Origin: Henriciella sp.
GTDB taxonomy: Bacteria > Pseudomonadota > Alphaproteobacteria > Caulobacterales > Hyphomonadaceae
Assembly (NCBI RefSeq): GCF_029936995.1
Contig: NZ_JAPYRE010000001.1
Location: 682,001 to 746,000, forward strand
Direction: 5' to 3'
DNA length: 64,000 nucleotides
The notes beneath the pieces are model-generated. The model was not told where the DNA came from, searched no databases, and saw nothing but the letters and a program-made list of their open reading frames with translations. Below are positions 36,764-45,702 of this stretch, one piece after another. The first letter of the stretch is position 1. Each line of letters opens with the position of its first letter. The position numbers were made by a program, and so were the translations under genes.

Positions 36764-36908
36764 CAAAGTCTCCAATCTGTTTCTCTTCCGATGATAGACA
36801 CCGCACAGCAGAGGGCAACCGGTCCTCTCAGGATGACTTCGCGTCACATCCGCAAAAGTGAGAAATACCATAAAGCGAGAACTGGAATTTTTCTGTTTCA
36901 GTATGGCA

Positions 36909-36923
36909 TTAACTGTACATTAC
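36909..36923 (+). promoter_or_regulatory. Near-consensus CtrA box upstream of flbT
   Basis: TTAA-N7-TTAC differs from the TTAA-N7-TTAA CtrA consensus in one base and lies about 50 bases before the flbT ATG. FlbT is flagellar, and flagellar genes are often CtrA-controlled in this group. Confidence 0.4.
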
Positions 36924-36974
36924 ATAGTATTTACCATTCGATTCGGATCGAAATGCCCTCGGGGGGAAGGCAAT

Positions 36975-37370
36975 ATGCCGCTTAAACTGTCACTGAAACC
37001 TGGCGAAGCTGTCGTGGTGAACGGTGCTGTGATCCGCAATGGCGAACGCCGTGGCACGCTGTTGCTGGAGACAAGAGCGCGTATCCTGCGTGAGCGCGAT
37101 CTCATGTTCCCTGAGCAGGTCAACGATGTGTATGATGCAGTCTACTTCGCAGTAATGCAGTTATATTTGGCCGGCGAGTCCGAAGGCCCGCTCTACGATA
37201 ATTGTATTTCTGTCCTCGCAGACGCGGTTGAGAAGACACAAGACGGTCAAGTGTCGGATGCCATTCTGTCCATAACCCGATCACTTGCCGTCGGAGACAT
37301 ATACCTTGCGCTGGGCACATGCAGGAAATTGCTCCAGCGCAATCCGGTTGCGGAGGCACGCAGTGGCTGA
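36975..37370 (+). CDS. flbT: Flagellin mRNA regulator FlbT
   Basis: FlbT binds the 5' leader of flagellin mRNA and lowers its stability until hook assembly is complete. The 131-residue protein starts MPLKLSLKPGEAVVVNGAVI and contains the typical LLLETRARILRERDLM and YFAVMQLYL, and it ends near ALGTCRKLLQRNPVAEA. The ATG at 36975 is chosen on family length and an upstream GGGGGAAGG; the frame opens at 36858. FlaF, its usual partner, is not adjacent, and no flagellin genes are visible. Confidence 0.92.
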   Translation: MPLKLSLKPGEAVVVNGAVIRNGERRGTLLLETRARILRERDLMFPEQVNDVYDAVYFAVMQLYLAGESEGPLYDNCISVLADAVEKTQDGQVSDAILSITRSLAVGDIYLALGTCRKLLQRNPVAEARSG

Positions 37371-37674
37371 AGGGCAGGCAGGCGTTCAGGAGACATCAGT
37401 GAATTCACCGGTTCCTTTGGAGGAGGGCATCGCCCTGCTGGAGTCCGGGGGTGCCACCAAGACGATAAGGATCGACTTTGGGGGTGGTGTCCATGGCAGT
37501 GTTTCTGAGGCAGGCACGCTTGAAGGGCTGTTGCAGCGTGCGCGAGGTGTTCGTCTCATAAAGATGATGGCCGAGCGACAGAGCGTTGACCGGCCTGCAC
37601 ATATGCGGAACGGCAAACCTGCCCTGACGCCGCTGGTGGAAGAGATACTGGACGCCTTGAGGCCCTCAGATTAA
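37363..37674 (+). CDS. Hypothetical protein coupled to flbT
   Basis: The 103-residue frame from a GTG at 37363 overlaps the end of flbT by 8 bases, which suggests translational coupling. ORF callers may use an ATG at 37285, but that would bury the first 26 codons in flbT. The sequence, including EEGIALLESGGATKTIRID and the tail TPLVEEILDALRPS, matches no family I know. Position suggests a flagellar or motility accessory role. MarC-like gene follows 9 bases later. Confidence 0.6.
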   Translation: MAEGQAGVQETSVNSPVPLEEGIALLESGGATKTIRIDFGGGVHGSVSEAGTLEGLLQRARGVRLIKMMAERQSVDRPAHMRNGKPALTPLVEEILDALRPSD

Positions 37675-37683
37675 GCCGCACTC

Positions 37684-38325
37684 ATGAATGGCGATTTTCT
37701 CTCAGTCTTTACAGCGTCTTTTGTGACGTTCTTTGTCCTGATCGATGCGGTTGGCGTTGCGCCGATTTTTGCATCTCTGACGGCGCGCGGCACGCCTGTT
37801 TACAGACGAAGCATGGCGTGGCGTTCGATCGTCGTGGCATCGGTCATCATTTTCGGCTTCGCCTTCTTTGGGGCCTGGCTGCTTGCCCAGCTCAAGATCA
37901 CGATTGATGCCTTTCGGGCAGCTGGCGGTGTGCTGTTGTTCCTCATTGCTCTGGACATGGTCTTCGAGAAACGGACCGAGCGGCGCGAGAGCCGGGCCGA
38001 TGAGTATCTGGAAGAGCACGAAAAACCGGACGATGTTTCGGTATTTCCGATCGGTATCCCGATGCTTGCGGGGCCAGGCACGATTGCAACAGCCATGTTG
38101 TTCATGTCGCAAGCCGTTGGCTGGGAGCAGAAAAGTGCCGTGCTTTCAGCAATCGCGCTGAATATGGTGCTGTGCCTGTTCGTCTTCCTGGCTGCGACAC
38201 CGCTTGTGCGTGCCATGGGTGACAGCATTGCCGGGGCGATCACACGTATCTTCGGTGTGATCCTGGCCGCGCTTTCCACCCAGCTCATCATTGATGGCAT
38301 CAAGGGCGCTTTTGCGATCGGCTAG
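37684..38325 (+). CDS. MarC-family membrane protein
   Basis: The 213-residue protein has six TM segments and the MarC hallmarks: an N-terminal FVTFFVLIDAVGVAPIFASL, FRAAGGVLLFLIALDMVF, the IGIPMLAGPGTIATAM loop, and ITRIFGVILAALSTQLIIDG at the end. MarC proteins are of uncertain function; early links to multiple antibiotic resistance were not confirmed. It follows the flbT pair on the same strand. Confidence 0.9.
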   Translation: MNGDFLSVFTASFVTFFVLIDAVGVAPIFASLTARGTPVYRRSMAWRSIVVASVIIFGFAFFGAWLLAQLKITIDAFRAAGGVLLFLIALDMVFEKRTERRESRADEYLEEHEKPDDVSVFPIGIPMLAGPGTIATAMLFMSQAVGWEQKSAVLSAIALNMVLCLFVFLAATPLVRAMGDSIAGAITRIFGVILAALSTQLIIDGIKGAFAIG

Positions 38326-38349
38326 ATCTCCTGCCGGGGACTGACTGTC

Positions 38350-39651
38350 CTAGTGTCGTACTGCGCCGGCATGCTTGATAGCTGCGAACACTGCCCAGAA
38401 GAGGCCAAGCAGGATAGCAGCGAGTAGCAGGGCGCGTACGATCAGGCCGACCGACCATTTCACTCCGGTCTTGGCGAGCCTGAGTATACGGGGGCCGATC
38501 TGCTTCGAGAGTGCGACGGCGCGATCACCTCCGGCTTCGGAGATAAGTCTGAGTTTCCTGACATCCTCGGGCGAGCTGGCGCTTTCCAGAAGTGTGATTG
38601 CGCCAGGGGCGCTTGTGAGCTCCGCGATGCTGCCGATTGCGTCCAGATCTGTTTCGAGTTGCACGAGGCCCTGGGGGCGAAGCACGGCTTCGAACGCGTC
38701 GAGAACCTGCTCCTCGAGCTGAGCGAGGGGGGCGACCTGTGCAAGGGCGCTTCTGACAGCTTCCATGGCCGGCTGAGGCGGTATAGCAAGATCAATCCGG
38801 CTGGATATGTAATCGCGATACTCCGGGGTCAGCCGTCCGGCGCGCCCGGCGGCTTTCAGCACCGACACGGCCTGTGCGTGCTCGCTGTTAGTTACCTGCC
38901 CGTTCCTGATGGCCATGAGGCTGATGGCGCTAAGCCGGATCTGCATACTGTCAACTGCGTCTCCGTTCACCCAGCGCTGGGCGCGGCGTACCAGGTCCGT
39001 CCGGTCGCCCGTCATCGAGAAAGCTGGATCCCGCGGCATGCTGTAATCATCTATTGCGCTGCCCGTCGTGACAGTACGTTCCATGCCGTCACGGTTTGCG
39101 CCACTGCTTTCCCTGTCCATGGCTGTCGGGGCTGCTTGCGAAGCCGATTCCTCTGCTGGGCTGGGCTTGAGATAGTCAAGATCAAGCCGTTTGGGCTCTA
39201 CCGCGCGTTGATATTCCGCACGGGTTTCATTGGGCAGAAAGAGCAGGGCAGCGCGGACCAGCCTTTCATCGTCCGTTCCTGTCTCTTCCGCCTGGGCTGC
39301 GGCCATGATGGCGCGTGTGTCGTCCCTTTCGAGCATAACGGGCGCGGCGAGAAGGTAGCCGCGTGCAGCGGAGAAGTCGCGTGCGGCAAGCTGGGTGGAG
39401 ATCTGCCTGGCCCAGAAGGCGCGCGGCTTCTCATCTTCAGGCATGATGGTCCGGAATGCTTCGTCCATGGCGCGCCGCGTCTCGGCGCGTGCGTGAAAAT
39501 CCGGGTCGCCATCGAAGCTGACTGGCGTATGTGCGTCTATGATGAGCCGGGCGCCGAGAAAGGCAAAAAGGAAAAGAAGCCCGTTGAAGAGGAGAGTCTT
39601 GCGCCAGGTGTCCTGGCGCGCCGTTTCTCTTCGTCTTCTGAGTTTGGGCAT
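38350..39651 (-). CDS. Hypothetical protein with N- and C-terminal TM segments
   Basis: Started at the ATG at 39651 (MPKLRRRRE), a basic positive-inside N-terminus before TM1 (about 17-37, LLFNGLLFLFAFLGARLII). A long soluble region (40-395) is rich in Arg, Glu and Ala with a Ser/Pro-rich low-complexity section at about 165-200, and a second TM (VGLIVRALLLAAILLGLFWA) ends the protein. The soluble part is thus periplasmic if the two helices form a hairpin. No domain recognised. It converges with the MarC-like gene. Confidence 0.7.
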   Translation of the reverse strand: MPKLRRRRETARQDTWRKTLLFNGLLFLFAFLGARLIIDAHTPVSFDGDPDFHARAETRRAMDEAFRTIMPEDEKPRAFWARQISTQLAARDFSAARGYLLAAPVMLERDDTRAIMAAAQAEETGTDDERLVRAALLFLPNETRAEYQRAVEPKRLDLDYLKPSPAEESASQAAPTAMDRESSGANRDGMERTVTTGSAIDDYSMPRDPAFSMTGDRTDLVRRAQRWVNGDAVDSMQIRLSAISLMAIRNGQVTNSEHAQAVSVLKAAGRAGRLTPEYRDYISSRIDLAIPPQPAMEAVRSALAQVAPLAQLEEQVLDAFEAVLRPQGLVQLETDLDAIGSIAELTSAPGAITLLESASSPEDVRKLRLISEAGGDRAVALSKQIGPRILRLAKTGVKWSVGLIVRALLLAAILLGLFWAVFAAIKHAGAVRH

Positions 39652-39896
39652 GAGCGACCCGGTTCGAGTGAAAAAAACGTACGCCACAATGGGTGTAAGC
39701 CTGAATATACCGCACAGTCCGGGTACAGGATGCAAGCCCGCATTAACAGGCGTGAGGGCCAGACACGGGAAAGGCCTGATATTCGCCAGAATAGCGCCTT
39801 ACTCCTGTGACAGGAGAACGGCAAAGAAATGCAATGCGCAATTGCACATACAGGCAACACGCTATATAGGCCCGCCGTGTTGGAGGAGTTAAGACA

Positions 39897-40313
39897 ATGT
39901 CAGACTCTGGTACTCAGAATTACGTACCGTCCGATGATGAGGAGTTCATGAACCCTCGTCAGCAGACCTATTTCCGCGCCCGTCTCGAGCAGTGGAAACA
40001 TGATATCCTCGACGGCACGAAATCGACGATCAGCAATCTTCAGGAAGATTCCAGCAATCATCCCGATCTGGTTGACCGCGCATCCTCGGAAAGTGACCGC
40101 GCGCTCGAATTGCGTACGCGCGACCGTCAGCGAAAGCTGATTGCCAAGATTGATGCGGCACTGCGCCGGATCGATGACGGTACTTATGGGTATTGCGACG
40201 AAACGGGCGAGCCCATCAGCCTCAAGCGCCTGCAGGCCCGTCCTACAGCAACATTAAGCCTGGAGGCGCAGGAGCGTCATGAGCGCCAGGAGCGCACAGT
40301 CCGCGACGACTGA
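39897..40313 (+). CDS. dksA: RNA polymerase-binding transcription factor DksA
   Basis: DksA binds the secondary channel of RNA polymerase and cooperates with ppGpp. The coiled-coil (about 25-95) is followed by YGYCDETGEPISLKRLQARP, where only one cysteine of the classical zinc finger is present; the DETGEPI form is usual for alphaproteobacterial DksA. The C-terminus LEAQERHERQERT is conserved. TGGAGGAGTT is upstream. It is a single gene ended by a strong terminator. Confidence 0.95.
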   Translation: MSDSGTQNYVPSDDEEFMNPRQQTYFRARLEQWKHDILDGTKSTISNLQEDSSNHPDLVDRASSESDRALELRTRDRQRKLIAKIDAALRRIDDGTYGYCDETGEPISLKRLQARPTATLSLEAQERHERQERTVRDD

Positions 40314-40337
40314 GCCATCCGAATTCTAGAGACAAAG

Positions 40338-40378
40338 AAAAACGGCAGCGTCCTCTTTGTGACGCTGCCGTTTCTTTA
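40338..40378 (+). terminator. dksA terminator
   Basis: AACGGCAGCGTC and GACGCTGCCGTT arms followed by TCTTT; the strongest hairpin after dksA. Confidence 0.88.
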
Positions 40379-40579
40379 TCACCCAACGCCCGGCGGTTTT
40401 TTTGAGTGCCGGTCCGTTGAAAGGCAATGTGCCACCTGAATCCGAATCATTTCCTAACCAGTTATTTCCCGGCGATTAAATCAACGCGCAGTTCGTTAAG
40501 CGTTTCGGCGAATTCATTAGGAACTCATGCCGGAATCGCGGCTTTTATCTCAGTGTAGCAGCAGGCAGATGGGTAAATC

Positions 40580-40594
40580 CTAACGCCTCATTAA
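40580..40594 (+). promoter_or_regulatory. CtrA box upstream of fliM
   Basis: CTAA-N7-TTAACC, one base off the TTAA-N7-TTAA CtrA consensus, ends 16 bases before the fliM ATG. Two GAATC (CcrM methylation type GANTC) sites lie near 40440, in the same promoter region. Class II flagellar genes are CtrA-activated in Caulobacterales. Confidence 0.5.
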
Positions 40595-40610
40595 CCGGTG
40601 CGGCTCAGAC

Positions 40611-41660
40611 ATGACCTTTAATAAGGACTGGATCAGCATGCAGGGCTCGGCACTCAGCGACACGGAAGAATGGGCAATGCCGGAACGGCGGGAGCGAGCT
40701 GTCATGCGGGATATGCCCACAGAACAGCAGGCCAAGCCGGGTAATGACGATTTTCGTATGCCCAATACGCGCAATGTCCTTTCCAAGGACGAGATTGAAG
40801 CGCTGCTGCGTCCCAACCTCCCCAAGATCAACGAGCAGGAAGCGCCTGCTGATGTTCCATCTGAGCCCTTCACGCGCGAACTGGAAAGTGGCCCGGCACA
40901 GAGTGCGGAAGGTAAGCGACTTGCCGCACGCCTGACATTGCTTTTCGCGCAGGCGACAGGACTGAAAGCGTCTTTCCGGTACAGCTCATCGAAGCGTTTT
41001 GAGCGTTTTGGGCAACGTTATGCCGCAAATGAAGCATCCATGCCGCCGTCATATCTCTGCTTCGGGAATAGCGAAGAGGCTGTCACGCATGTTCTCGAAG
41101 TGCCTGCATCGCTTTGCAATTCGCTTGTGACTCACGCCTGTGGTGGCGCTGCCGATCTTTCCGGGGACGTCACGACACAGCGCCAGTTGAGTGCAATTGA
41201 CTGCGCCTTGCTGGAACAGTTGCTGTCACCGCTTCGTGGTGCGCTTGGAAGTGATGTGCAGCTTCTCGGCGTCGAGACTGATCAGGAGTATGTGGGATCG
41301 CTGGTCTCTGAAGGGGCGGGAGAAAGTCTCGCCTTCGATGTGTATCTGGGGCATGCCAGGACGGAGCTTCATCTTTCAGTGATGGAGGATGCTGTCATAT
41401 CTCAGACAGCTCCACAGGCTCCGTCTGCCGGCAAGCGCCCTGTAAGCGTCCTGCTCACCGCGCGCATGGCGTCACTGAGTGTGCCAGTCAGCCGGCTGTC
41501 CGGGCTCAAGCAGGGCGACACCCTGCTTCTCGGTCTGCCAGCGGATCAGCCGATAGAACTACTTTCCGGCGGCCGTGATGGTGTCCCGGCTTTTGAGGGC
41601 GATGTTGGCCGCAAGGGCAGCAACATGGCCGTGCGTATCCGAAAGACCTTCAATACCTGA
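40611..41660 (+). CDS. fliM: Flagellar motor switch protein FliM
   Basis: FliM forms the middle of the flagellar C-ring and binds CheY-P. The motif LSKDEIEALL (57-66) is the CheY-binding segment normally found at the very N-terminus of FliM. Here it follows about 55 extra residues, so either the protein has an N-terminal extension or the true start is near 40758 (MPNTRNVLSKD). A CheC-like core follows, and the SpoA domain is at the C-terminus (about 275-345, PVSRLSGLKQGDTLLLGLP). It stands alone, away from a flagellar cluster, with a CtrA box upstream. Confidence 0.85.
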   Translation: MTFNKDWISMQGSALSDTEEWAMPERRERAVMRDMPTEQQAKPGNDDFRMPNTRNVLSKDEIEALLRPNLPKINEQEAPADVPSEPFTRELESGPAQSAEGKRLAARLTLLFAQATGLKASFRYSSSKRFERFGQRYAANEASMPPSYLCFGNSEEAVTHVLEVPASLCNSLVTHACGGAADLSGDVTTQRQLSAIDCALLEQLLSPLRGALGSDVQLLGVETDQEYVGSLVSEGAGESLAFDVYLGHARTELHLSVMEDAVISQTAPQAPSAGKRPVSVLLTARMASLSVPVSRLSGLKQGDTLLLGLPADQPIELLSGGRDGVPAFEGDVGRKGSNMAVRIRKTFNT

Positions 41661-41663
41661 CGC

Positions 41664-42539
41664 CTATCCGCCGTCAGGTCCTCCCTCACTGTTCGTACGT
41701 GCCTGGCGTAGTTCGGCTTCGCGGCGTGCCCAGAGGCGCTTCTGATAATTGGTGGAGATGATGTCGGTTATGACGAGAACACCCACCACAAGGTAGAAGC
41801 TGGCCTTCGACATCGCATCAATCGCAAAGGTGAAGATGTGCATATGGGCGAGATGCGCGCCCTCGGTCACCAGCAGCACGCCAACAAGGAACAGGATAAA
41901 CAGGCCGAGAACCTCATACATCCGGTTCTTTTTCAGGAATTCGGCGACATAGTCCGCCATCAGGATCATGATGATGCCCGAAGCGACAATGGCGACGGTC
42001 ATGATGGTGACCTGGTAGCGTGTCTCGACAACGCCATCCACGGTTTCCTTGACGTTCGCGATGGCCATTGCTGACAGGATGGAGTCGAACGAGAAAACCA
42101 GGTTCATCACCACGATGAGCGTGATCGCCTCGAATACGGATTTCTTCTTGCCACCTGCATCATGGCCGATTTCATCCACTGTCAGCAGGTGGGTGATTTC
42201 CTTGATGGCTGTGTAGATGATGAAACCGCCGCCCCCAAGCGTGACAAGCGACTGGAGCGTGAATTCACCATCCAGAACCCGCGGTATGTCTATCGAGAAA
42301 AGCGGTTCGGCCAGGACACCGAACAGGCTGACGATGATGATAAGGAGGATAATCCGGAACAGCATGGCAAGGCCGATGCCCCACCGGCGAACCATGCTTT
42401 CTTTCTGTTCGCCAACGCGTTTGGATTCGATGGAAATGTAGAGGAGGTTATCGAAGCCCAGAACAGCTTGAAGCAGGAGCAGCATCAGGAAGGTGAAGAA
42501 GCCGCTCATTGTGAATAGATCGCCGAAAATATCAGGCAT
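41664..42539 (-). CDS. TerC-family integral membrane protein
   Basis: The 291-residue protein has seven to nine TM helices and the TerC features LGFDNLLYISIESKRV near the N-terminus with an acidic residue in the membrane, plus the matching VMNLVFSFDSILSAMAI in the second half. TerC proteins are linked to metal (notably manganese) export and tellurite resistance. It converges with fliM. Confidence 0.9.
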   Translation of the reverse strand: MPDIFGDLFTMSGFFTFLMLLLLQAVLGFDNLLYISIESKRVGEQKESMVRRWGIGLAMLFRIILLIIIVSLFGVLAEPLFSIDIPRVLDGEFTLQSLVTLGGGGFIIYTAIKEITHLLTVDEIGHDAGGKKKSVFEAITLIVVMNLVFSFDSILSAMAIANVKETVDGVVETRYQVTIMTVAIVASGIIMILMADYVAEFLKKNRMYEVLGLFILFLVGVLLVTEGAHLAHMHIFTFAIDAMSKASFYLVVGVLVITDIISTNYQKRLWARREAELRQARTNSEGGPDGG

Positions 42540-42620
42540 CGCCGCAACTCCTTCATGATCAACTCAGAAGAGTTCTGGCGTCCTGACGATTGAATCGCAA
42601 GGCTTATTGCGTCTTAAGCT

Positions 42621-43505
42621 CTACCGGCCCCACCTGGCGGCACGCCCGCGACCGTCGACATGAACAAAGGGGCCGTGCACGGCATTCGCGGAATAGCTTC
42701 CCAGCCCTCCCTTCGGTGCGGCATCCGATGTCGCAAACAGGTCTTCGGCATAGTCATACAGGAAGTTTGCATCTTCCTTGTTGATGACGCCGTCCCTGTT
42801 GATGTCGTCCATGACGCCATCCTTTGGGGCGACATCGAGATACACATCCGTGGCGTCGCCATACATATGGCGCGACAGTTTCGCTGAGCCGATCGAGGTG
42901 TTGTAGAATGGAGAGCGGAACCCGCTCATCACGAAGAAGGTATCAGCCTCAGTCAGGCCATCGGCACGCAGGGAGTTGAGCAGGATTTCCAGGCGATTGA
43001 GGTTTGAGCTGCTGACAAGCAGATATTTCGGCCAGTGATCGGGTTGCTGGTGGCAGAGGAACTGGCCAATCCGGAAACTCGGTGAGACCTTCACGTCTCC
43101 ATGCCCTTTATCCAGCCGGATGAAACCGCGCGGCGTATCCTGCGGATAGGCCCCCATGCGGAAACCGTTAAGCCGGCCATCCTCGGCGATATGTGTTGCG
43201 GGCTCCAGGACAAAGAGGGCAATATCGTGAACGACCGTTCCGTCCGGCTTACGGAACTCCAGATCGTAAGTGCCTGCTGTCTCGGGGGCTTCAAAGCTTC
43301 CCGACGAGCCTGCTGGTTCATCTCCAATGTAAACGGACACGTTTGCAGGATGCGTAAATTGCACATCCTCTCCGGGCATCACCGTTTCATGCCAGATCTC
43401 GTAGGGGATTTCGGAGCCATTCAGCGTAACAGGAGCATTTGCGGACGCTCCCGTTATCGACCCGAATGACCATAGCGCTGTCAGAAGGGGGGCGATTAAG
43501 GTCAA
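42621..43505 (-). CDS. M15-type D,D-carboxypeptidase/DUF882 protein with a calcium-binding-like loop
   Basis: After a signal peptide (about 1-22) and an N-terminal beta-type region (25-105) comes a peptidase M15_3/DUF882 domain with zinc ligands in SRHMYGDATD (H213, D220) and GPFVHVDGRG (H282). Between them sits DINRDGVINKED (234-245), a perfect DxNxDGxINxxD loop as in dockerin/EF-hand calcium sites, which is unusual for this family. The enzyme would trim peptidoglycan peptides in the periplasm. The transpeptidase gene directly upstream acts on the same polymer. Confidence 0.85.
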   Translation of the reverse strand: MTLIAPLLTALWSFGSITGASANAPVTLNGSEIPYEIWHETVMPGEDVQFTHPANVSVYIGDEPAGSSGSFEAPETAGTYDLEFRKPDGTVVHDIALFVLEPATHIAEDGRLNGFRMGAYPQDTPRGFIRLDKGHGDVKVSPSFRIGQFLCHQQPDHWPKYLLVSSSNLNRLEILLNSLRADGLTEADTFFVMSGFRSPFYNTSIGSAKLSRHMYGDATDVYLDVAPKDGVMDDINRDGVINKEDANFLYDYAEDLFATSDAAPKGGLGSYSANAVHGPFVHVDGRGRAARWGR

Positions 43506-43523
43506 ATTGGCCTCGATCTGATA

Positions 43524-45323
43524 CTAGGCATCACTGTCATGAAGTGGCGCGAGCTTTTCAACCCGTTCGATGCCATCTGTGCGGTCATAGATGTCACGCC
43601 AGAAATTCACCCTGCCATCATCATCGACCGTCACGGTCATGTATGTGATGTGGATTGGGATTTCTTTCTCGAAGTTGAATTTCTCGAGACCTTGATCGCT
43701 CACCGCTTCGTCGAGCTTATGAGCATCTGTATCCGGCATTTCGCTTGCAATCCAGCGGGCCATTCTGGTGGGCTCCTCAAGCCGGATGCAGCCTGAACTG
43801 AATGCCCGCTTGGCCCTGTCGAACAGGTGCTCGCCAGGCGTTCCGTGCAGGTAGACCGAATACTGGTTCGGGAAGATAATCTTGAGCTGGCCGAGAGCAT
43901 TGCCCTCACCGGACATCTGGACCAGCCGGTACTTTTCAGCTGACGCCGGATCGTTCCAGTTCACGGACCACGCACTGACTTCCTCGCCGGTACTGCGGTC
44001 AATAACCTTGTAGTTGCCGCGTTCTGCATAGCCTGGGTCATTCTGGAGCTTGGGAAGCTTGTCCTTACGCACGATACTCACAGGCGCATACCAGCGGGGG
44101 TTGGCGACGGCGTATTCAACCTGGTCATTGAATGTAGGGGTTTGCCGGCTAGCCGTCCCGACAATTGTCCTCATGGCAAGCTTGCGCTCGCCATTGTCCC
44201 AGCCTTCAGCAGTGTAGGACGGAATGTTTGCCCAGATGAAGCGATTGTCCAGCCCGTCAAAGGCACGCCAGCGTTCCATCGTGTCGGCGATGCGGGCAAT
44301 CTTGGAGTCGACACTCTCGTTCATGGCGGAGATCGTGTTGGGGCCGATCACGCCGTCTTCCTTGATGCCATGACGCGTCTGGAAGGCTTCCACGGCATGC
44401 GCCAGCTTTTCGTCAAAGCGGGTCGGGTCAGGGGTGATTTTCAACTCGTCGGTGTCGAGAAAGGCGTGTTCGGAAGAGGAAGCCGGGCTGGTCTCGTTAC
44501 TTTCCGCGGCCTGTTCCACGACATTGCCCACCAGCGTGAAAATCGAATTCTCGACTTCATAACCTTCAGCCGCAAGGCGTTCACGTATGGCCGGTACCCT
44601 GGGGTCTGTTTCTCCCGCCTCGACGATGTCGCCTTCAGGGATAGCAAGCCAACCGCCTTCCTCGCGGATTTCCCGGTATGACTGGAGGGCCTGTTTGAGC
44701 TGGTCATATTGATTCATGTCCGGCTCGAGCGTTTCGAGTGTATCAGCGGCGTTGCCCTGTCCGGCTTCGACCAGCAACTCGGGAAGCAGGCCATAACTAG
44801 CGGCCGCTTTCTTTGAAGTTTTAGCCTCGCCTTCATCAGTGAGACCGCCACTTATCGCCTGTGCGAGCCGTAACCACGCGCCCGTAAGGGCGATATCGGC
44901 TTCAGCCTGCGAGACCGGATCACCTGCATCCGAAAAGCGCTGATTGACCATATTTTCAAGATCAGATTCGATGACGTCGTCAGAGACAAGCCCATAAGAA
45001 AACAGATTGGAGGCAACGTCCTGCAGGGATGTTACCCCATCGTGTGTCCAGATGGGCTTGTACATTGTCTGCACGTAAGCCCGCTGAACGGCTTCTACGG
45101 CACTGCTGGACGTGTCGGAGCCAAGTTCAGTTCCAAAGCTGTCTTTTGTGACGCGTGTTTCGATCTCACTTGCCAGGGGGCCTTCCACGGTGTCGCCAGC
45201 CATATCGGCTTGCTGACCAGTGGCTACAGGCTGTGTGTTCCGATCACCCATGGGTGTCTGCGCCAGGGCGACCGGTGATGCTGTTGCAAGCGCTGCGGTT
45301 AAAAGAACCGTCTTCATGTTCAC
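43524..45323 (-). CDS. L,D-transpeptidase (YcbB/LdtD type)
   Basis: The enzyme makes 3-3 peptidoglycan cross-links. The 599-residue precursor has a signal peptide (about 1-21), a large helical region, a peptidoglycan-binding segment (about 310-345, AVEAFQTRHGIKEDGVIGPN) and the YkuD catalytic domain with HGTPGEHLFDR and the active-site cysteine C512 in FSSGCIRLEEP. This long-form architecture is that of YcbB. It sits 18 bases upstream of the M15 gene on the same strand, so the two form a likely cell-wall remodelling operon. Confidence 0.92.
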   Translation of the reverse strand: MNMKTVLLTAALATASPVALAQTPMGDRNTQPVATGQQADMAGDTVEGPLASEIETRVTKDSFGTELGSDTSSSAVEAVQRAYVQTMYKPIWTHDGVTSLQDVASNLFSYGLVSDDVIESDLENMVNQRFSDAGDPVSQAEADIALTGAWLRLAQAISGGLTDEGEAKTSKKAAASYGLLPELLVEAGQGNAADTLETLEPDMNQYDQLKQALQSYREIREEGGWLAIPEGDIVEAGETDPRVPAIRERLAAEGYEVENSIFTLVGNVVEQAAESNETSPASSSEHAFLDTDELKITPDPTRFDEKLAHAVEAFQTRHGIKEDGVIGPNTISAMNESVDSKIARIADTMERWRAFDGLDNRFIWANIPSYTAEGWDNGERKLAMRTIVGTASRQTPTFNDQVEYAVANPRWYAPVSIVRKDKLPKLQNDPGYAERGNYKVIDRSTGEEVSAWSVNWNDPASAEKYRLVQMSGEGNALGQLKIIFPNQYSVYLHGTPGEHLFDRAKRAFSSGCIRLEEPTRMARWIASEMPDTDAHKLDEAVSDQGLEKFNFEKEIPIHITYMTVTVDDDGRVNFWRDIYDRTDGIERVEKLAPLHDSDA

Positions 45324-45575
45324 CTCGAGTTCGTTGATCTTCTGTAATGTGAACGGAAAGACAGCTGGGCATGTTCCAGATTGCTGCGGCCAGAAACCTC
45401 CCTGAAAAGGGTGCTGAAGACGACCTTAAAAACGCTTCTGAGGGGCATTTATCATTTTAAATCAGTGGACAGCGAGGTTGCGCGTCAGGGGCTCTAGCGT
45501 AGCTGCAGTCGAGATATCCCGGAAAACAGGTGACCTGTGGATGACCGGCTTTTCCCGGCGATTTCACAGTTCCTA

Positions 45576-45685
45576 TTAACCCTTTTTTTGATTGATTAAC
45601 TTTTCAGGGGCAGAACTCGTGCAGGCGAACGTTATGGGCACGTACGCGCGCGCGGCAGCTGATTCTGGTATAATCCCAGCGAATC
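45576..45685 (+). promoter_or_regulatory. cckA upstream region with GANTC and TTAA motifs
   Basis: The gene-free stretch 45324-45702 contains TTAAC half-sites at 45576 and 45596, and a TATAAT at 45669-45674 flanked by GATTC (45661) and GAATC (45681). GANTC pairs around a sigma-70 -10 element are the signature of GcrA/CcrM-controlled promoters in this group. No clear -35 hexamer is seen. The rest of the stretch holds no gene I can support. Confidence 0.4.
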
Positions 45686-45702
45686 GCCAGAAGGTAACAT
45701 GA

